A stretch of DNA of 64,000 bases. Origin: Aquabacterium sp. GTDB taxonomy: Bacteria > Pseudomonadota > Gammaproteobacteria > Burkholderiales > Burkholderiaceae_C. The DNA lies in NCBI RefSeq assembly GCF_030652515.1, contig NZ_JAUSAR010000155.1:62001-126000 (forward strand), read 5' to 3'. The notes beneath the pieces are model-generated. The model was given only the letters and a program-made list of their open reading frames with translations, searched no databases and was not told where the DNA came from. Both the position numbers and the translations under genes were made by a program. Shown here in pieces: positions 45,716 to 54,339 of this stretch; within the stretch, counting starts at the first letter, position 1, and each line of letters begins with the position of its first letter.

Positions 45716-46831
45716 ATGACCCGTTCCTGGAAGAGCCTGAGCGCCCTGAGCTGCGCCGTGCTGGCCGCGATGGCCGTGACCACGACGGCGCGCGCCGAGG
45801 AAGAAAAGATCCTCAACGTCTACAACTGGTCCAACTACATCGGGCCCGACACCATCGCCAACTTCGAGAAAGAGTTCGGCATCAAGGTGCGCTACGACAA
45901 CTTCGACAGCAACGAGGTGGTGCACGCCAAGCTGGTGGCCGGCAAGACGGGCTACGACGTGGTCATGCCCTCGTCCTACTGGGCCAAGATGCAGGCCGAT
46001 GGCGGCCTGCTGCAAAAGCTCGACAAATCCAAGCTGCCCAACTTGAAGAACCTGGACCCGGCCTTCCAGGCCCAACTGGCCAAGCTCGACCCGGGCAACC
46101 AGTACATGTCCAACTGGCTGTGGGGCTTTACCACGGTGGGCATCAATGTGGACAAGGTCAAGGCCGCGCTGGGTAGCACGCCCATGCCCGACAACGCCTG
46201 GGACCTGGTCTTCAAGCCCGAGTACATCAGCAAGCTCAAGAGCTGCGGCGTGTCGATCCTGGATGCCGCCAGCGAAGTGATCCCCGCCTCGCTGCATTAC
46301 ATGGGCAAGCCCGCCTACAGCAAGAACATCGCCGACTACCAGGCCGTGGGCCCCATGCTCAAGGCCATCCGCCCCTACGTGACGCTGTTCAGCTCGTCCG
46401 GCTACATCAACGACATGGCCAATGGTTCGATCTGCGTGGCGCTGGGCTGGTCGGGTGACATGAACATCGCCAGAGCCCGCGCCATCGAAGGCAAGACCGG
46501 CCAGAACATCCAGACCCTGATCCCCAAGATCGGCGGCGTGGTGTTCATGGACACCATGGTGATCCCGGTCGATGCACCGCACCCGGACAACGCGCACAAG
46601 TTCATCAACTACATCATGCGGCCCGAGGTGCATGCCGGCCTGACCAACAAGGTGTTTTACGCCAACCCCAACCTGGCCTCGCGCAAGCTGCTCAAGCCCG
46701 AGGTGGCCAATGACCCGGCGGTCTTCCCCTCCGAGTCGGACATGAAGAAGATGGCCATGCCCGAGGCCATCAACAACGATCTGCGTCGCCAGATGACGCG
46801 CATCTACACCTCCTTCAAGACCGGCCTGTGA
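45716..46831 (+). CDS. potF: Periplasmic putrescine-binding protein
   Basis: The 371-residue protein has a signal peptide ending near TTTARAEEEK and the PotD/PotF-type solute-binding fold: LNVYNWSNYIGPDTIANFEKE, KVRYDNFDSNE, YDVVMPSSYW, NQYMSNWLWGFTTVGINVDKV and CVALGWSGDMNIARAR. It captures putrescine (perhaps spermidine) and hands it to the PotGHI complex. It starts 4 bp after spuC, and its stop overlaps the potG GTG start. Confidence 0.95.
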   Translation: MTRSWKSLSALSCAVLAAMAVTTTARAEEEKILNVYNWSNYIGPDTIANFEKEFGIKVRYDNFDSNEVVHAKLVAGKTGYDVVMPSSYWAKMQADGGLLQKLDKSKLPNLKNLDPAFQAQLAKLDPGNQYMSNWLWGFTTVGINVDKVKAALGSTPMPDNAWDLVFKPEYISKLKSCGVSILDAASEVIPASLHYMGKPAYSKNIADYQAVGPMLKAIRPYVTLFSSSGYINDMANGSICVALGWSGDMNIARARAIEGKTGQNIQTLIPKIGGVVFMDTMVIPVDAPHPDNAHKFINYIMRPEVHAGLTNKVFYANPNLASRKLLKPEVANDPAVFPSESDMKKMAMPEAINNDLRRQMTRIYTSFKTGL

Positions 46832-47841
46832 CCGCGTTCCTGAGCATCCAGGAGGTCGTCAAGGACTTCGGCGCCAGCGCGGGCGGCGCGGCTTTCAGGG
46901 CGGTCGATCGCGTGAGCCTTGAGATCGCGCAGGGCGAGATCTTTGCCTTGCTCGGCTCCAGCGGCTGCGGCAAATCCACGCTGCTGCGCATGCTGGCGGG
47001 CTTTGAAACGCCCACCTCGGGCAGCATTCGCTTGAACGGGCAAGACCTGCTCAAGCTGCCGCCGCACGAGCGGCCGCTGAACATGATGTTCCAGTCCTAC
47101 GCGCTGTTCCCGCACCTGAGCGTGTGGGAGAACATCGCCTTTGGCCTGAAGCGTGAGCGCCTGCCCAAGGCGCAGATTGCCGCGCGCGTAGAGGCCATGC
47201 TCAAGCTGGTGCAACTGAGCCCCTTCGCCCAACGCAAGCCGCATCAGTTGTCGGGCGGACAGCAGCAGCGCGTGGCCCTGGCCCGCAGCCTGGCGCGCCA
47301 GCCCTCCTTGCTGTTGCTCGATGAGCCCCTGGGTGCTTTGGACAAGAAGCTGCGCGAGGAAACCCAGATCGAGCTGGTGCACATCCTCAAATCCGTGGGC
47401 GTGACCTGCGTGATGGTGACGCACGACCAGGAAGAGGCCATGACCATGGCCAGCCGCATCGCCGTGATGAGCGAAGGCCGCATCGTGCAGGTGGGCGAGC
47501 CGCGCGACCTGTACGAGAACCCGGCCACGCGCTTCGTGGCTGATTTCATCGGCAACGTCAACGTGTTGGATGGCAACGTGGCTGTGCGCCCTGAAAAGAT
47601 CCGCCTGTCGCGGCACTTGCCACAGGAGCAGACGCTGGGCGCCATCAATCAGGTACAAGGCCGCGTGCGCGACATCGCCTACTTTGGCAGCTACACGGTC
47701 TACCACCTGCAGTTGGCCAACGGCCAGACCTTGAAGGTGAGCCAGAGCAACACCGAGCGCCACCCCGACGACGCCTTGCGCCAGGACGATCAGGCCTGGG
47801 CCTGGTGGTCGCCCTCGGCCCAAGTGGTGCTCACACAGTAG
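46828..47841 (+). CDS. potG: Putrescine ABC transporter ATP-binding protein
   Basis: The 337-residue ATPase has Walker A GSSGCGKSTLLRMLAGFET (about residues 43-61), Q-loop MFQSYALFPHLSVWEN, signature LSGGQQQRVALARSLARQ, Walker B LLLLDEPLGALDKKLRE and switch histidine MVTHDQEEA. A C-terminal TOBE domain (about 250-337) completes the PotA/PotG plan. The GTG start overlaps the potF stop codon as GTGA. Confidence 0.96.
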   Translation: MTAFLSIQEVVKDFGASAGGAAFRAVDRVSLEIAQGEIFALLGSSGCGKSTLLRMLAGFETPTSGSIRLNGQDLLKLPPHERPLNMMFQSYALFPHLSVWENIAFGLKRERLPKAQIAARVEAMLKLVQLSPFAQRKPHQLSGGQQQRVALARSLARQPSLLLLDEPLGALDKKLREETQIELVHILKSVGVTCVMVTHDQEEAMTMASRIAVMSEGRIVQVGEPRDLYENPATRFVADFIGNVNVLDGNVAVRPEKIRLSRHLPQEQTLGAINQVQGRVRDIAYFGSYTVYHLQLANGQTLKVSQSNTERHPDDALRQDDQAWAWWSPSAQVVLTQ

Positions 47842-47850
47842 GGCCGCGGC

Positions 47851-48720
47851 ATGAAATGGCTTGACCGCACCGTCATCGGCATCCCCTTCGTGTGGCTGCT
47901 GCTGTTCTTCATGCTGCCGTTCTTGATCGTGCTGAGGATCAGCGTGTCCGACATGGACATGGCCGGTCAGCTGAGCGGCTTCAAGCTGTCCAACTACACC
48001 TTCCTCGCACAGGATGCGCTCTACGTCAAAACCTACCTGGCCAGCCTGAAGTACGCCGCCATCACCACGGGCGTGTGCCTGCTGCTGGCTTATCCCTTCG
48101 CGTACTTCATGGCGCGGGCCGACAAGAGCGTGCAGCCCGCTTTGCTGCTGATGGTGATGCTGCCGTTCTGGACCTCCTTCCTGTTGCGCGTGTACGCGTG
48201 GAAAGGCCTGCTGGCCGATGGCGGCTGGGTGGCCACCGTGCTGAACACCTTGCAGGTCGATCAACTGTTGATGGCTTTGGACGTGATCCCCGGCCCCGGC
48301 CAATACTTGAACACGGCGTTCTCGTTGGTGCTGGGCATGGTCTACACCTACCTGCCCTTCATGATCCTGCCCCTGTACGCCAACTTGTCCAAGCAGGATG
48401 GCCGCCTGCTGGAGGCAGCCCATGACCTCGGGGCCTCGCCGTGGGTGGCGTTCTGGAAGGTGACCGTGCCCTTGTCCCGCCCGGGCATCCTGGCCGGTTC
48501 GATGCTGGTGTTCATCCCCTGCGTGGGTGAATACGTGGTCCCTGAGTTGCTGGGCGGCCCGCAGACCCTGATGATCGGCCGCGTGTTGTGGGATGAGTTC
48601 TTTGCCAACAACGACTGGCCCATGGCCTCCAGCGTGGCGGTGGTGATGGTGTTGCTGATCCTGGTGCCGCTGGCCCTGTTCAGCAAGGCCAGGGCCGACG
48701 CGCAGGAGGCCCGCGCATGA
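47851..48720 (+). CDS. potH: Putrescine ABC transporter permease
   Basis: The 289-residue inner-membrane permease has six hydrophobic segments and the cytoplasmic EAA loop EAAHDLGASPWVAFWKV, which docks onto PotG. Family marks include LPFWTSFLLRVYAWKGLL and PCVGEYVVPELLGGP. The stop overlaps the potI start as ATGA (48717-48720). Confidence 0.95.
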   Translation: MKWLDRTVIGIPFVWLLLFFMLPFLIVLRISVSDMDMAGQLSGFKLSNYTFLAQDALYVKTYLASLKYAAITTGVCLLLAYPFAYFMARADKSVQPALLLMVMLPFWTSFLLRVYAWKGLLADGGWVATVLNTLQVDQLLMALDVIPGPGQYLNTAFSLVLGMVYTYLPFMILPLYANLSKQDGRLLEAAHDLGASPWVAFWKVTVPLSRPGILAGSMLVFIPCVGEYVVPELLGGPQTLMIGRVLWDEFFANNDWPMASSVAVVMVLLILVPLALFSKARADAQEARA

Positions 48721-49550
48721 GCAGCGGCCACACCTGGTTGTCGCGTGGCTGGCTGGCGGCCGTCTTCGCTTTCCTGTACCTGCCCATCGTGGCCCTGGTC
48801 ACTTACTCCTTCAACGATTCGCCCTTGCCCACGGTGTGGGGCGGGGTCACCTTGAAGTGGTTCTTTGAGCTGGCGCGCGACCGCGAGATTTTGGAAGGCC
48901 TGTGGCTGTCCTTGCGCATCGCTTTCATGAGCGCCACGGCCGCCGTGGTGCTGGGCACCTTGGCTGCGCTGGCCCTGGTGCGCTACAAGCGCTTCCTGGG
49001 CCGCACCTGGATGGTGGGCATGGTCAATGCGCCGCTGGTGATGCCGCAGGTCATCGTCGGGGTGGCCTTGCTGTTGATGCTGGTGTCGATCCAGCGCTGG
49101 CTGGGCTTTCCCGAGCGCGGCATGGGCACCATCTGGGTGGGCCACCTGCTGGTGGGCATGGCCTACGCCACCGTGGTGATCCAGGCGCGCCTGCAGGGCC
49201 TGAACCCGCAGCTGGAAGAAGCGGCCCAGGATCTGGGCGCGCGGCCTTGGCAAGTCTTCTACCTGGTGACCCTGCCCATGATCTCGCAAGCCTTGCTGTC
49301 GGCCTGGTTGCTCACCTTCACCTTGTCGCTGGACGATGTGGTGCTGGCGGCCTTCCTGTCCGGGCCAGGCTCCACCACCTTGCCCCTGGTGATTTTTTCG
49401 CGCGCCAAGCTGGGGGTGGACCCCAGCGTGAATGCCGTGGCCACCGTGGTCATCGCCGTGGTGTCGCTGGCGGTGGTCGGGGGCAGTTATGCCCTGGCCC
49501 GCACCGAGCGCCGCCGCGCCCGTGAAGTGGCGCAAGCGGCCCGGTCCTGA
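48717..49550 (+). CDS. potI: Putrescine ABC transporter permease
   Basis: The 277-residue second permease subunit has six transmembrane helices and the EAA loop EEAAQDLGARPWQVFYLV. Other marks are YLPIVALVTYSFNDS at the N-terminus and FTLSLDDVVLAAFLSGPG. With PotF, PotG and PotH it forms a complete polyamine importer. The porin gene follows after 47 bp. Confidence 0.95.
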   Translation: MSSGHTWLSRGWLAAVFAFLYLPIVALVTYSFNDSPLPTVWGGVTLKWFFELARDREILEGLWLSLRIAFMSATAAVVLGTLAALALVRYKRFLGRTWMVGMVNAPLVMPQVIVGVALLLMLVSIQRWLGFPERGMGTIWVGHLLVGMAYATVVIQARLQGLNPQLEEAAQDLGARPWQVFYLVTLPMISQALLSAWLLTFTLSLDDVVLAAFLSGPGSTTLPLVIFSRAKLGVDPSVNAVATVVIAVVSLAVVGGSYALARTERRRAREVAQAARS

Positions 49551-49597
49551 GTTTGAAGTTCAACAAATACATCCCATCTTTCAAGGAGGTTTCGCCC

Positions 49598-51034
49598 ATG
49601 ACTCGCCCCACACGACTTGCCCTGCTGCCTGTGGCTCTGGCCGTCTGCCTGGCCTTCCCCACCTTGGCCCGCGCCGGGGTCAATGAAGACATCCTCAACG
49701 AGTTGAAGGCGCTCAAGTCGCGCGTGGCCGAGCTGGAAAAAAAGCTGGAAGCGCAAAACGCCAAGATCGCTGAAACCCCGCAGGGCATGACGGTGGAACA
49801 GCAGCAGGACTTCAACCGCATCACCGTCAAGACCGAGGCGCTGGAAGACTCGCGCGATGCGCTGGGCTTCAAGGGCCTGAAGATCAGCGGCTACATGGAC
49901 CCGACCTTCATCTACAACCAGCGCCAGGACCGGGCCGGTTTCCAGTTCCTGAACCGGGTGGATGACGACGGCTACAACTACGACAACTCCTACTTTGGCG
50001 CGGCCGTCATCGACTTCACCAAAGAGACCGACGGTGGCTCGCGCTGGCGCCTGACCCTGGCGCCCAACCGGGGCGTGGGCTCGGTGTTCGATGGCAACTC
50101 GCCAGTGCACGAGGCCTCGGTGTCCATCCCTTTGACCGATTTGCAGACGCGTTTCATCGCGGGTCAGATCCCGGATTGGTCAGGCTATGAGTATCTGCAG
50201 CCCACGCTGAACAAGCTGATCACGCACAACCTGTTGTTCGACTTCACGCTGCCCACGGCCTACACCGGCGCTGGCCTGGAAGTGACCCGTGGCAAGTGGC
50301 TGACCAAGGTGATGCTGGCGAATGTGAATGCCAGCAAGCGCGGGGCCGGAGAGACCTCGCCCGGTGTGGCTTACCGGGTGGACTATGCCAAGGGCGAGTT
50401 CCAGGGCTTTGGGTTTGCGGGTGTGCATGGCAAGGCGGCCAATTTCCGCCCCTTGGATGACGATGGCAATGTGACGATCAACCCGATCTCGACGCTTGAT
50501 TACTCCGCCAAAGACACCCGCATTGACCTGTTCGAACTGGACGCTTACTTCATCCGTGGCGACTGGACCGTGCAAGGCCAGGTGAGCCTTGGGCGGCAAG
50601 CCAATGCGGCGATCACATCCGATGTTTCGACCGGTGACCTGCGCGATGCCCAATGGTGGGGCCTGTCGGCCCTGGCGGCCTACAAGTTCCAGCCGCGCCT
50701 GGAAGGCACCGTGCGCGCCGACTACATCAACAACCGCAAGAACGGTGGCGGTTTGTTGGGGTACACCGGAGCGGATGAGCGCAATGGCCTGGGCCCAGAC
50801 GCTACCTTGGCCTGTGACTCAACCCTGGCTGGCGGCGGCGTTGAGGGCTGCGAACACGGCATCAACCGCAGCGCCCTCACCTTCGGCCTGAGCTACCTCT
50901 ACAACCTGAACACCACCTTCAAGTTCGAGTACCGCTTCGACCACGCCAGCGGCCCTGTCTTCCTGGATGTCAAGGACGGCAGCTACAAGAAGAACAACCA
51001 GCTGATCGGCGCGTCGGTGCTGGTCAGCTTCTAA
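49598..51034 (+). CDS. Predicted outer-membrane porin (DUF3138-type) in the polyamine operon
   Basis: The 478-residue protein has a signal peptide (LALLPVALAVCLAFPTLARA), then a short coiled coil (about residues 30-60; NELKALKSRVAELEKKLEAQ). A long amphipathic beta-barrel-like region with KISGYMDPTFIYNQ and LSYLYNLNTTFKFEYRF ends in LIGASVLVSF with terminal phenylalanine. It resembles DUF3138/OprB-like porins of Burkholderiales. Start ATG 49598 has a perfect AAGGAGG 8 nt upstream. Its position right after potFGHI suggests it admits polyamines across the outer membrane; that is inference. Confidence 0.85.
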   Translation: MTRPTRLALLPVALAVCLAFPTLARAGVNEDILNELKALKSRVAELEKKLEAQNAKIAETPQGMTVEQQQDFNRITVKTEALEDSRDALGFKGLKISGYMDPTFIYNQRQDRAGFQFLNRVDDDGYNYDNSYFGAAVIDFTKETDGGSRWRLTLAPNRGVGSVFDGNSPVHEASVSIPLTDLQTRFIAGQIPDWSGYEYLQPTLNKLITHNLLFDFTLPTAYTGAGLEVTRGKWLTKVMLANVNASKRGAGETSPGVAYRVDYAKGEFQGFGFAGVHGKAANFRPLDDDGNVTINPISTLDYSAKDTRIDLFELDAYFIRGDWTVQGQVSLGRQANAAITSDVSTGDLRDAQWWGLSALAAYKFQPRLEGTVRADYINNRKNGGGLLGYTGADERNGLGPDATLACDSTLAGGGVEGCEHGINRSALTFGLSYLYNLNTTFKFEYRFDHASGPVFLDVKDGSYKKNNQLIGASVLVSF

Positions 51035-51044
51035 GCTGGGGGCT

Positions 51045-51662
51045 TCAGCCCTTCAACCAGGCCGTCAACGGCGCCCACTGCTCCAGGTCTTTTTCGACCT
51101 TGGTGGGCGCCACGTCGAACAGCGTCAGGCCGTGGGCGGCCAGGTGGGCGTAGTTCTGCGTGTCGCGCAGCAAGGTCAACACAGGCACGTCCAGCGTGGC
51201 CAAAAATTCTTGCAGGTGTTCGGTGGCCTTGGTGTGCTCCTTGATGCGGTTGCCCACCACCGCCAGCTGCACCTTCTCGGAGCGGCGCCCCTTGTGCAGC
51301 TTGGCGATGAACTCCCGCGTGGGGTAGATGTCGAACACGCTGGCCTGCAGCGGGATGATCACCTTGTCGGCGATCTTCATCACCGCGTCGAGCTGCTTGC
51401 CATGCATGCCCGCCGGCGTGTCCAGCACCACGTGCGTGACGCCCTTCGGCGGCTTGGCCACGAACTGCTCGTCCACCTCCCAGGGTTGGATGGCGGGCAG
51501 GCTGGCCGGGCGCAACTGCAGCCACAGCCGCGAGGACTGCTGCCGGTCGATGTCGCCCAGCATGACGCTGTGACCTTGCTGGGCCAGGTGGCCCGCGATG
51601 TTGCTGGACAGGGTGGATTTGCCCACGCCTCCCTTGGGATTGGCGACAACGATCACTGGCAT
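51045..51662 (-). CDS. Orphan ParA/MinD-family ATPase
   Basis: The 205-residue protein has the deviant Walker A ANPKGGVGKSTLSSNIAGHL at its N-terminus, LGDIDRQQSSRLWL, and THVVLDTPAGMHGKQL as Walker B region. Small ParA-like ATPases position plasmids, chromosomes or protein clusters, or act in partitioning-independent roles. No ParB gene or centromere repeats are seen. It runs opposite to and between the porin and the aldehyde dehydrogenase, interrupting the polyamine gene order. Start ATG 51662; the open frame continues upstream only as an antisense shadow. Confidence 0.88.
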   Translation of the reverse strand: MPVIVVANPKGGVGKSTLSSNIAGHLAQQGHSVMLGDIDRQQSSRLWLQLRPASLPAIQPWEVDEQFVAKPPKGVTHVVLDTPAGMHGKQLDAVMKIADKVIIPLQASVFDIYPTREFIAKLHKGRRSEKVQLAVVGNRIKEHTKATEHLQEFLATLDVPVLTLLRDTQNYAHLAAHGLTLFDVAPTKVEKDLEQWAPLTAWLKG

Positions 51663-51750
51663 TGCACGGCCTTCATTGGAGTTGGCATGGAGGGCATTGT
51701 GGCCTGAATGTGGGCTAGAGTGGGGGCCACCTTGACACCGGAGGCTGCGC

Positions 51751-53271
51751 ATGACGACATCACCCGACACCGCCCCGTCTGTGGTGGCTTCACCTTGGCA
51801 CCGACGCGCCATGGACATCAAGCCGGATGGGCGGGCCCTGGTCAACGGGCAGCGCGTGGCGGCGGTCGCCGGTGAGACCTTCGAATGCCGATCCCCCATT
51901 GATGGCCGCTTGCTGGCCCAGGTCAGCCGGGGGCAGGCCGTGGACATCGACCTGGCGGTGGCGGCTGCGCGGCGCAGTTTCGACAGCGGTGCGTGGTCGC
52001 GCCAGGCCCCGGCGGTGCGCAAGCGCGTGCTGCAACGCTTCGCCGAACTCATCTTGCAGAACAAGGACGAGCTGGCCCTGCTGGAAACCCTGGACATGGG
52101 CAAGCCCATCCAGTCCAGCCTGGACGCCGACGTGCCGGGCGCGGCGCGCTGCATCGCCTGGTACGCCGAGGCCATCGACAAGGTCTATGACGAGATCGCG
52201 CCCACCCCGGCCAATTCGCTGGCCCTGATCCAGCGCGAGCCGGTGGGCGTGGTGGGCGCCATCGTGCCCTGGAACTACCCCATGCTGATGTCGGCCTGGA
52301 AGCTGGGGCCCGCCCTGGCCACGGGCAACAGCGTGGTCCTGAAACCCTCTGAGAAATCACCCCTCACTGCCATGCGCCTGGCCGAACTGGCCCTGCAGGC
52401 CGGTCTGCCCGAAGGCGTCTTCAACGTCGTGCCGGGTTACGGCCACGAGGCGGGCGAGGCGCTGGCCTTGCACATGGACGTGGACGCCCTGGGCTTCACG
52501 GGCTCGACCCGGGTGGGCCGCAAGATGTTGGAATACGCGGGCCGCAGCAACCTCAAGCGCGTGTTCAACGAGCTGGGGGGCAAATCGGCCTTCATCGTGT
52601 TCGAGGATTTTGACGACCTGGACCGGGCGGCCCAGGCCGTGGCCGGTTCGGTGTTCTACAACCAGGGTGAATCCTGCAACGCGCCCACACGCCTGCTGGT
52701 GCACGAGTCGATCGCCGATGTGCTGGTGGCGGCCGTCACGGGCCAGACCACGCGTTTTCAGCCCGGCGATCCACTGTCGCCCACGACCTCCATGGGCGCG
52801 CTGGTCGATGAAGCGCAGATGCAGTCCGTGCTGGGCTACATCGCCGCAGGGCAGTCACAAGGGGCCGATTGCGTGATCGGTGGGCAACGCGCCCGCCAGG
52901 AGTCGGGTGGCTATTACGTCGAGCCCACCATCTTCGACCACGTGCGCAACGACATGACCATCGCGCAGGAAGAGATCTTTGGGCCGGTGCTGAGCGTGAT
53001 CCGTTTCAAGACCGAGGCCGAGGCCGTGGCCCTGGCCAACGATTCAAGCTATGGCCTGCAGGCCAGCGTGTGGAGCCAGCACCTTGACCGCGCACACCGC
53101 GTGGCGCGTGAGTTGCGCGTGGGCACGGTGCACGTCAACCAATATGACGAGGATGACATCACGGTGCCGTTTGGCGGGGTCAAGCAGTCGGGCAATGGGC
53201 GCGACAAATCGCTGCATGCACTGGACAAGTACACCGACCTGAAGACCACGTGGATCCGGCTGGCGCGTTGA
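51751..53271 (+). CDS. puuC: Gamma-glutamyl-gamma-aminobutyraldehyde dehydrogenase (PuuC-like ALDH)
   Basis: The 506-residue NAD(P)-dependent aldehyde dehydrogenase has VVGAIVPWNYPMLMSAWKLG, KPSEKSPLTA, the general base glutamate (about Glu274) in FNELGGKSAF and the catalytic cysteine (about Cys309) in NQGESCNAPTRLL. DDITVPFGGVKQSGNGRDKS ends the domain. In context it oxidises the aldehyde made by polyamine transamination or gamma-glutamylputrescine oxidation. It lies beyond the reversed parA gene, so it probably has its own promoter in the 88-bp gap. Confidence 0.92.
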   Translation: MTTSPDTAPSVVASPWHRRAMDIKPDGRALVNGQRVAAVAGETFECRSPIDGRLLAQVSRGQAVDIDLAVAAARRSFDSGAWSRQAPAVRKRVLQRFAELILQNKDELALLETLDMGKPIQSSLDADVPGAARCIAWYAEAIDKVYDEIAPTPANSLALIQREPVGVVGAIVPWNYPMLMSAWKLGPALATGNSVVLKPSEKSPLTAMRLAELALQAGLPEGVFNVVPGYGHEAGEALALHMDVDALGFTGSTRVGRKMLEYAGRSNLKRVFNELGGKSAFIVFEDFDDLDRAAQAVAGSVFYNQGESCNAPTRLLVHESIADVLVAAVTGQTTRFQPGDPLSPTTSMGALVDEAQMQSVLGYIAAGQSQGADCVIGGQRARQESGGYYVEPTIFDHVRNDMTIAQEEIFGPVLSVIRFKTEAEAVALANDSSYGLQASVWSQHLDRAHRVARELRVGTVHVNQYDEDDITVPFGGVKQSGNGRDKSLHALDKYTDLKTTWIRLAR

Positions 53272-53286
53272 GGCGTCAAAAAAAGC

Positions 53287-53349
53287 GGGTGGAGCACCGA
53301 TTCGACCCGGCACTCTGCGGTGCCCTTTCGGGTCGTGGCTGCTCCACCC
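53287..53349 (+). ncRNA. Three-tier hairpin after puuC: candidate 3'UTR-derived small RNA
   Basis: GGGTGGAGCA (53287-53296) pairs perfectly over 10 bp with TGCTCCACCC (53340-53349). Inside it CGACCCG (53303-53309) pairs with CGGGTCG (53329-53335), and at the top GGCAC/GTGCC (309-313/320-324) encloses TCTGCG. This 63-nt structure starts 15 nt after the puuC stop codon and is followed 4 nt later by an intrinsic terminator. The form suggests a stable RNA released from the mRNA end, or a protective 3' structure. The folding is seen; RNA function is inference. Confidence 0.5.
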
Positions 53350-53353
53350 CTTG

Positions 53354-53384
53354 AATGCCGCTGAACCAACACAGCGGCATTTTT
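53354..53384 (+). terminator. Intrinsic terminator of the polyamine cluster
   Basis: AATGCCGCTG (53354-53363) pairs with CAGCGGCATT (53372-53381) around an 8-nt loop and runs into TTTTT. It is a strong Rho-independent terminator. Confidence 0.88.
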
Positions 53385-53393
53385 CCCTGAGCA

Positions 53394-53633
53394 GTTGCCA
53401 CAAAAATGAACATCAACTACCATTAAGTAGCAACTGATGTGATCCTAAGTGGCAAACTCAAGGCTTGTCAATGGCCTTTTGGGGTTGGGCCCCTCAACCA
53501 GGGGGTGGTCACTGCAGGACGCCAACTTGCCCCGCAGCCACCATGGCGCCCCGATAGAATCCTCGCGATCACCCGAAATCAAACCCAGGTGTCCTGCGAC
53601 CATCGAGTAGTTTGGTGCCACTGAGGTGGCAAT
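53394..53633 (+). promoter_or_regulatory. Repeated GTGGCAA boxes upstream of the sensor operon
   Basis: Four related octamers precede the response-regulator gene: GTTGCCAC (53394-53401, inverse), GTAGCAAC (53427-53434), GTGGCAAA (53449-53456) and GTGGCAAT (53626-53633). The last is the right half of a hairpin, TGCCAC-TGAG-GTGGCA (53616-53631). Two extend into a shared GCAA(C)TGATG. They are candidate binding sites for the NarL-type regulator encoded just downstream. The rest of the 410-bp gap shows no gene. Confidence 0.45.
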
Positions 53634-53681
53634 GATGGCCCATCGATCCCGGGCACCGCCCTGACCATTCAACGAGCCTCC

Positions 53682-54323
53682 ATGACCCAGATCAGCGTGA
53701 TGATTGCCGACGACCACCCCTTGATCGTGGAGGGGCTGACCAGCGTCCTGGCCCGCCATGGCTTGACGGTGCTGGGGTCGGCCAGTGATGCCCCGGCGGT
53801 GGCCGACACTTTCATGACCTTGCAGCCTGATGTGCTGGTGCTGGACCTGCGTTTCGGCGATGGCGGCATCGGCGGACTGGACGTGTTGCAGGCGCTGCTC
53901 GCGCGGCAGGCCTCTGCCAAGGTCGTGATCTACACCCAGTTCGACCAGGACGAAGTCATCCGCGAGGCGTACAAGCGTGGCGCCAAGGCGTTCGTCACCA
54001 AGAACACCGACCCCTCCGAGCTGGCCGACACCATCGCCCGGGTGCACCAGGGTGAAACGGTGTTCATGCCCAGCATTGCCACGCGCCTGGCCCTGATGAG
54101 CGTGCGGGGCGACGAGTCACCGCTGGCCAAGCTGCAGCCCCGCGAGGTCGAGGTGTTCAAGCTCATGGCGCAAGGCCTCACCAACGTGGAGATCGCCGAG
54201 CGCATGAACCTGTCGCCCAAGACCATCAGCACCACCAGCCAGTCGATCAAGGATCACCTGGGCATCCACCGCCCGGCCGACATCACCTTGCTGGCCGTGC
54301 GGTGCGGACTCATCGAGCCCTGA
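53682..54323 (+). CDS. NarL/LuxR-type response regulator
   Basis: The 213-residue regulator has a receiver domain (MIADDHPLIVEGL; phospho-acceptor Asp55 in LVLDLRFGDGGIGG; Lys in AFVTKNTDPSELAD) and a C-terminal GerE helix-turn-helix (LQPREVEVFKLMAQGLTNVE, NLSPKTISTTSQSIKDHLG). A NarX-like kinase is encoded three genes downstream in the same tight operon and is the expected partner. The next gene starts 16 bp on. Unusual repeated boxes upstream may be its own targets. Confidence 0.94.
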   Translation: MTQISVMIADDHPLIVEGLTSVLARHGLTVLGSASDAPAVADTFMTLQPDVLVLDLRFGDGGIGGLDVLQALLARQASAKVVIYTQFDQDEVIREAYKRGAKAFVTKNTDPSELADTIARVHQGETVFMPSIATRLALMSVRGDESPLAKLQPREVEVFKLMAQGLTNVEIAERMNLSPKTISTTSQSIKDHLGIHRPADITLLAVRCGLIEP

Positions 54324-54339
54324 GTATTTCTCTCCTGTC

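Noticed and set aside
51663-52181. Upstream extension of the parA frame into puuC
   Set aside because: Antisense to conserved aldehyde dehydrogenase sequence; ParA normally begins a few residues before the KGGVGKS motif, as at 51662.
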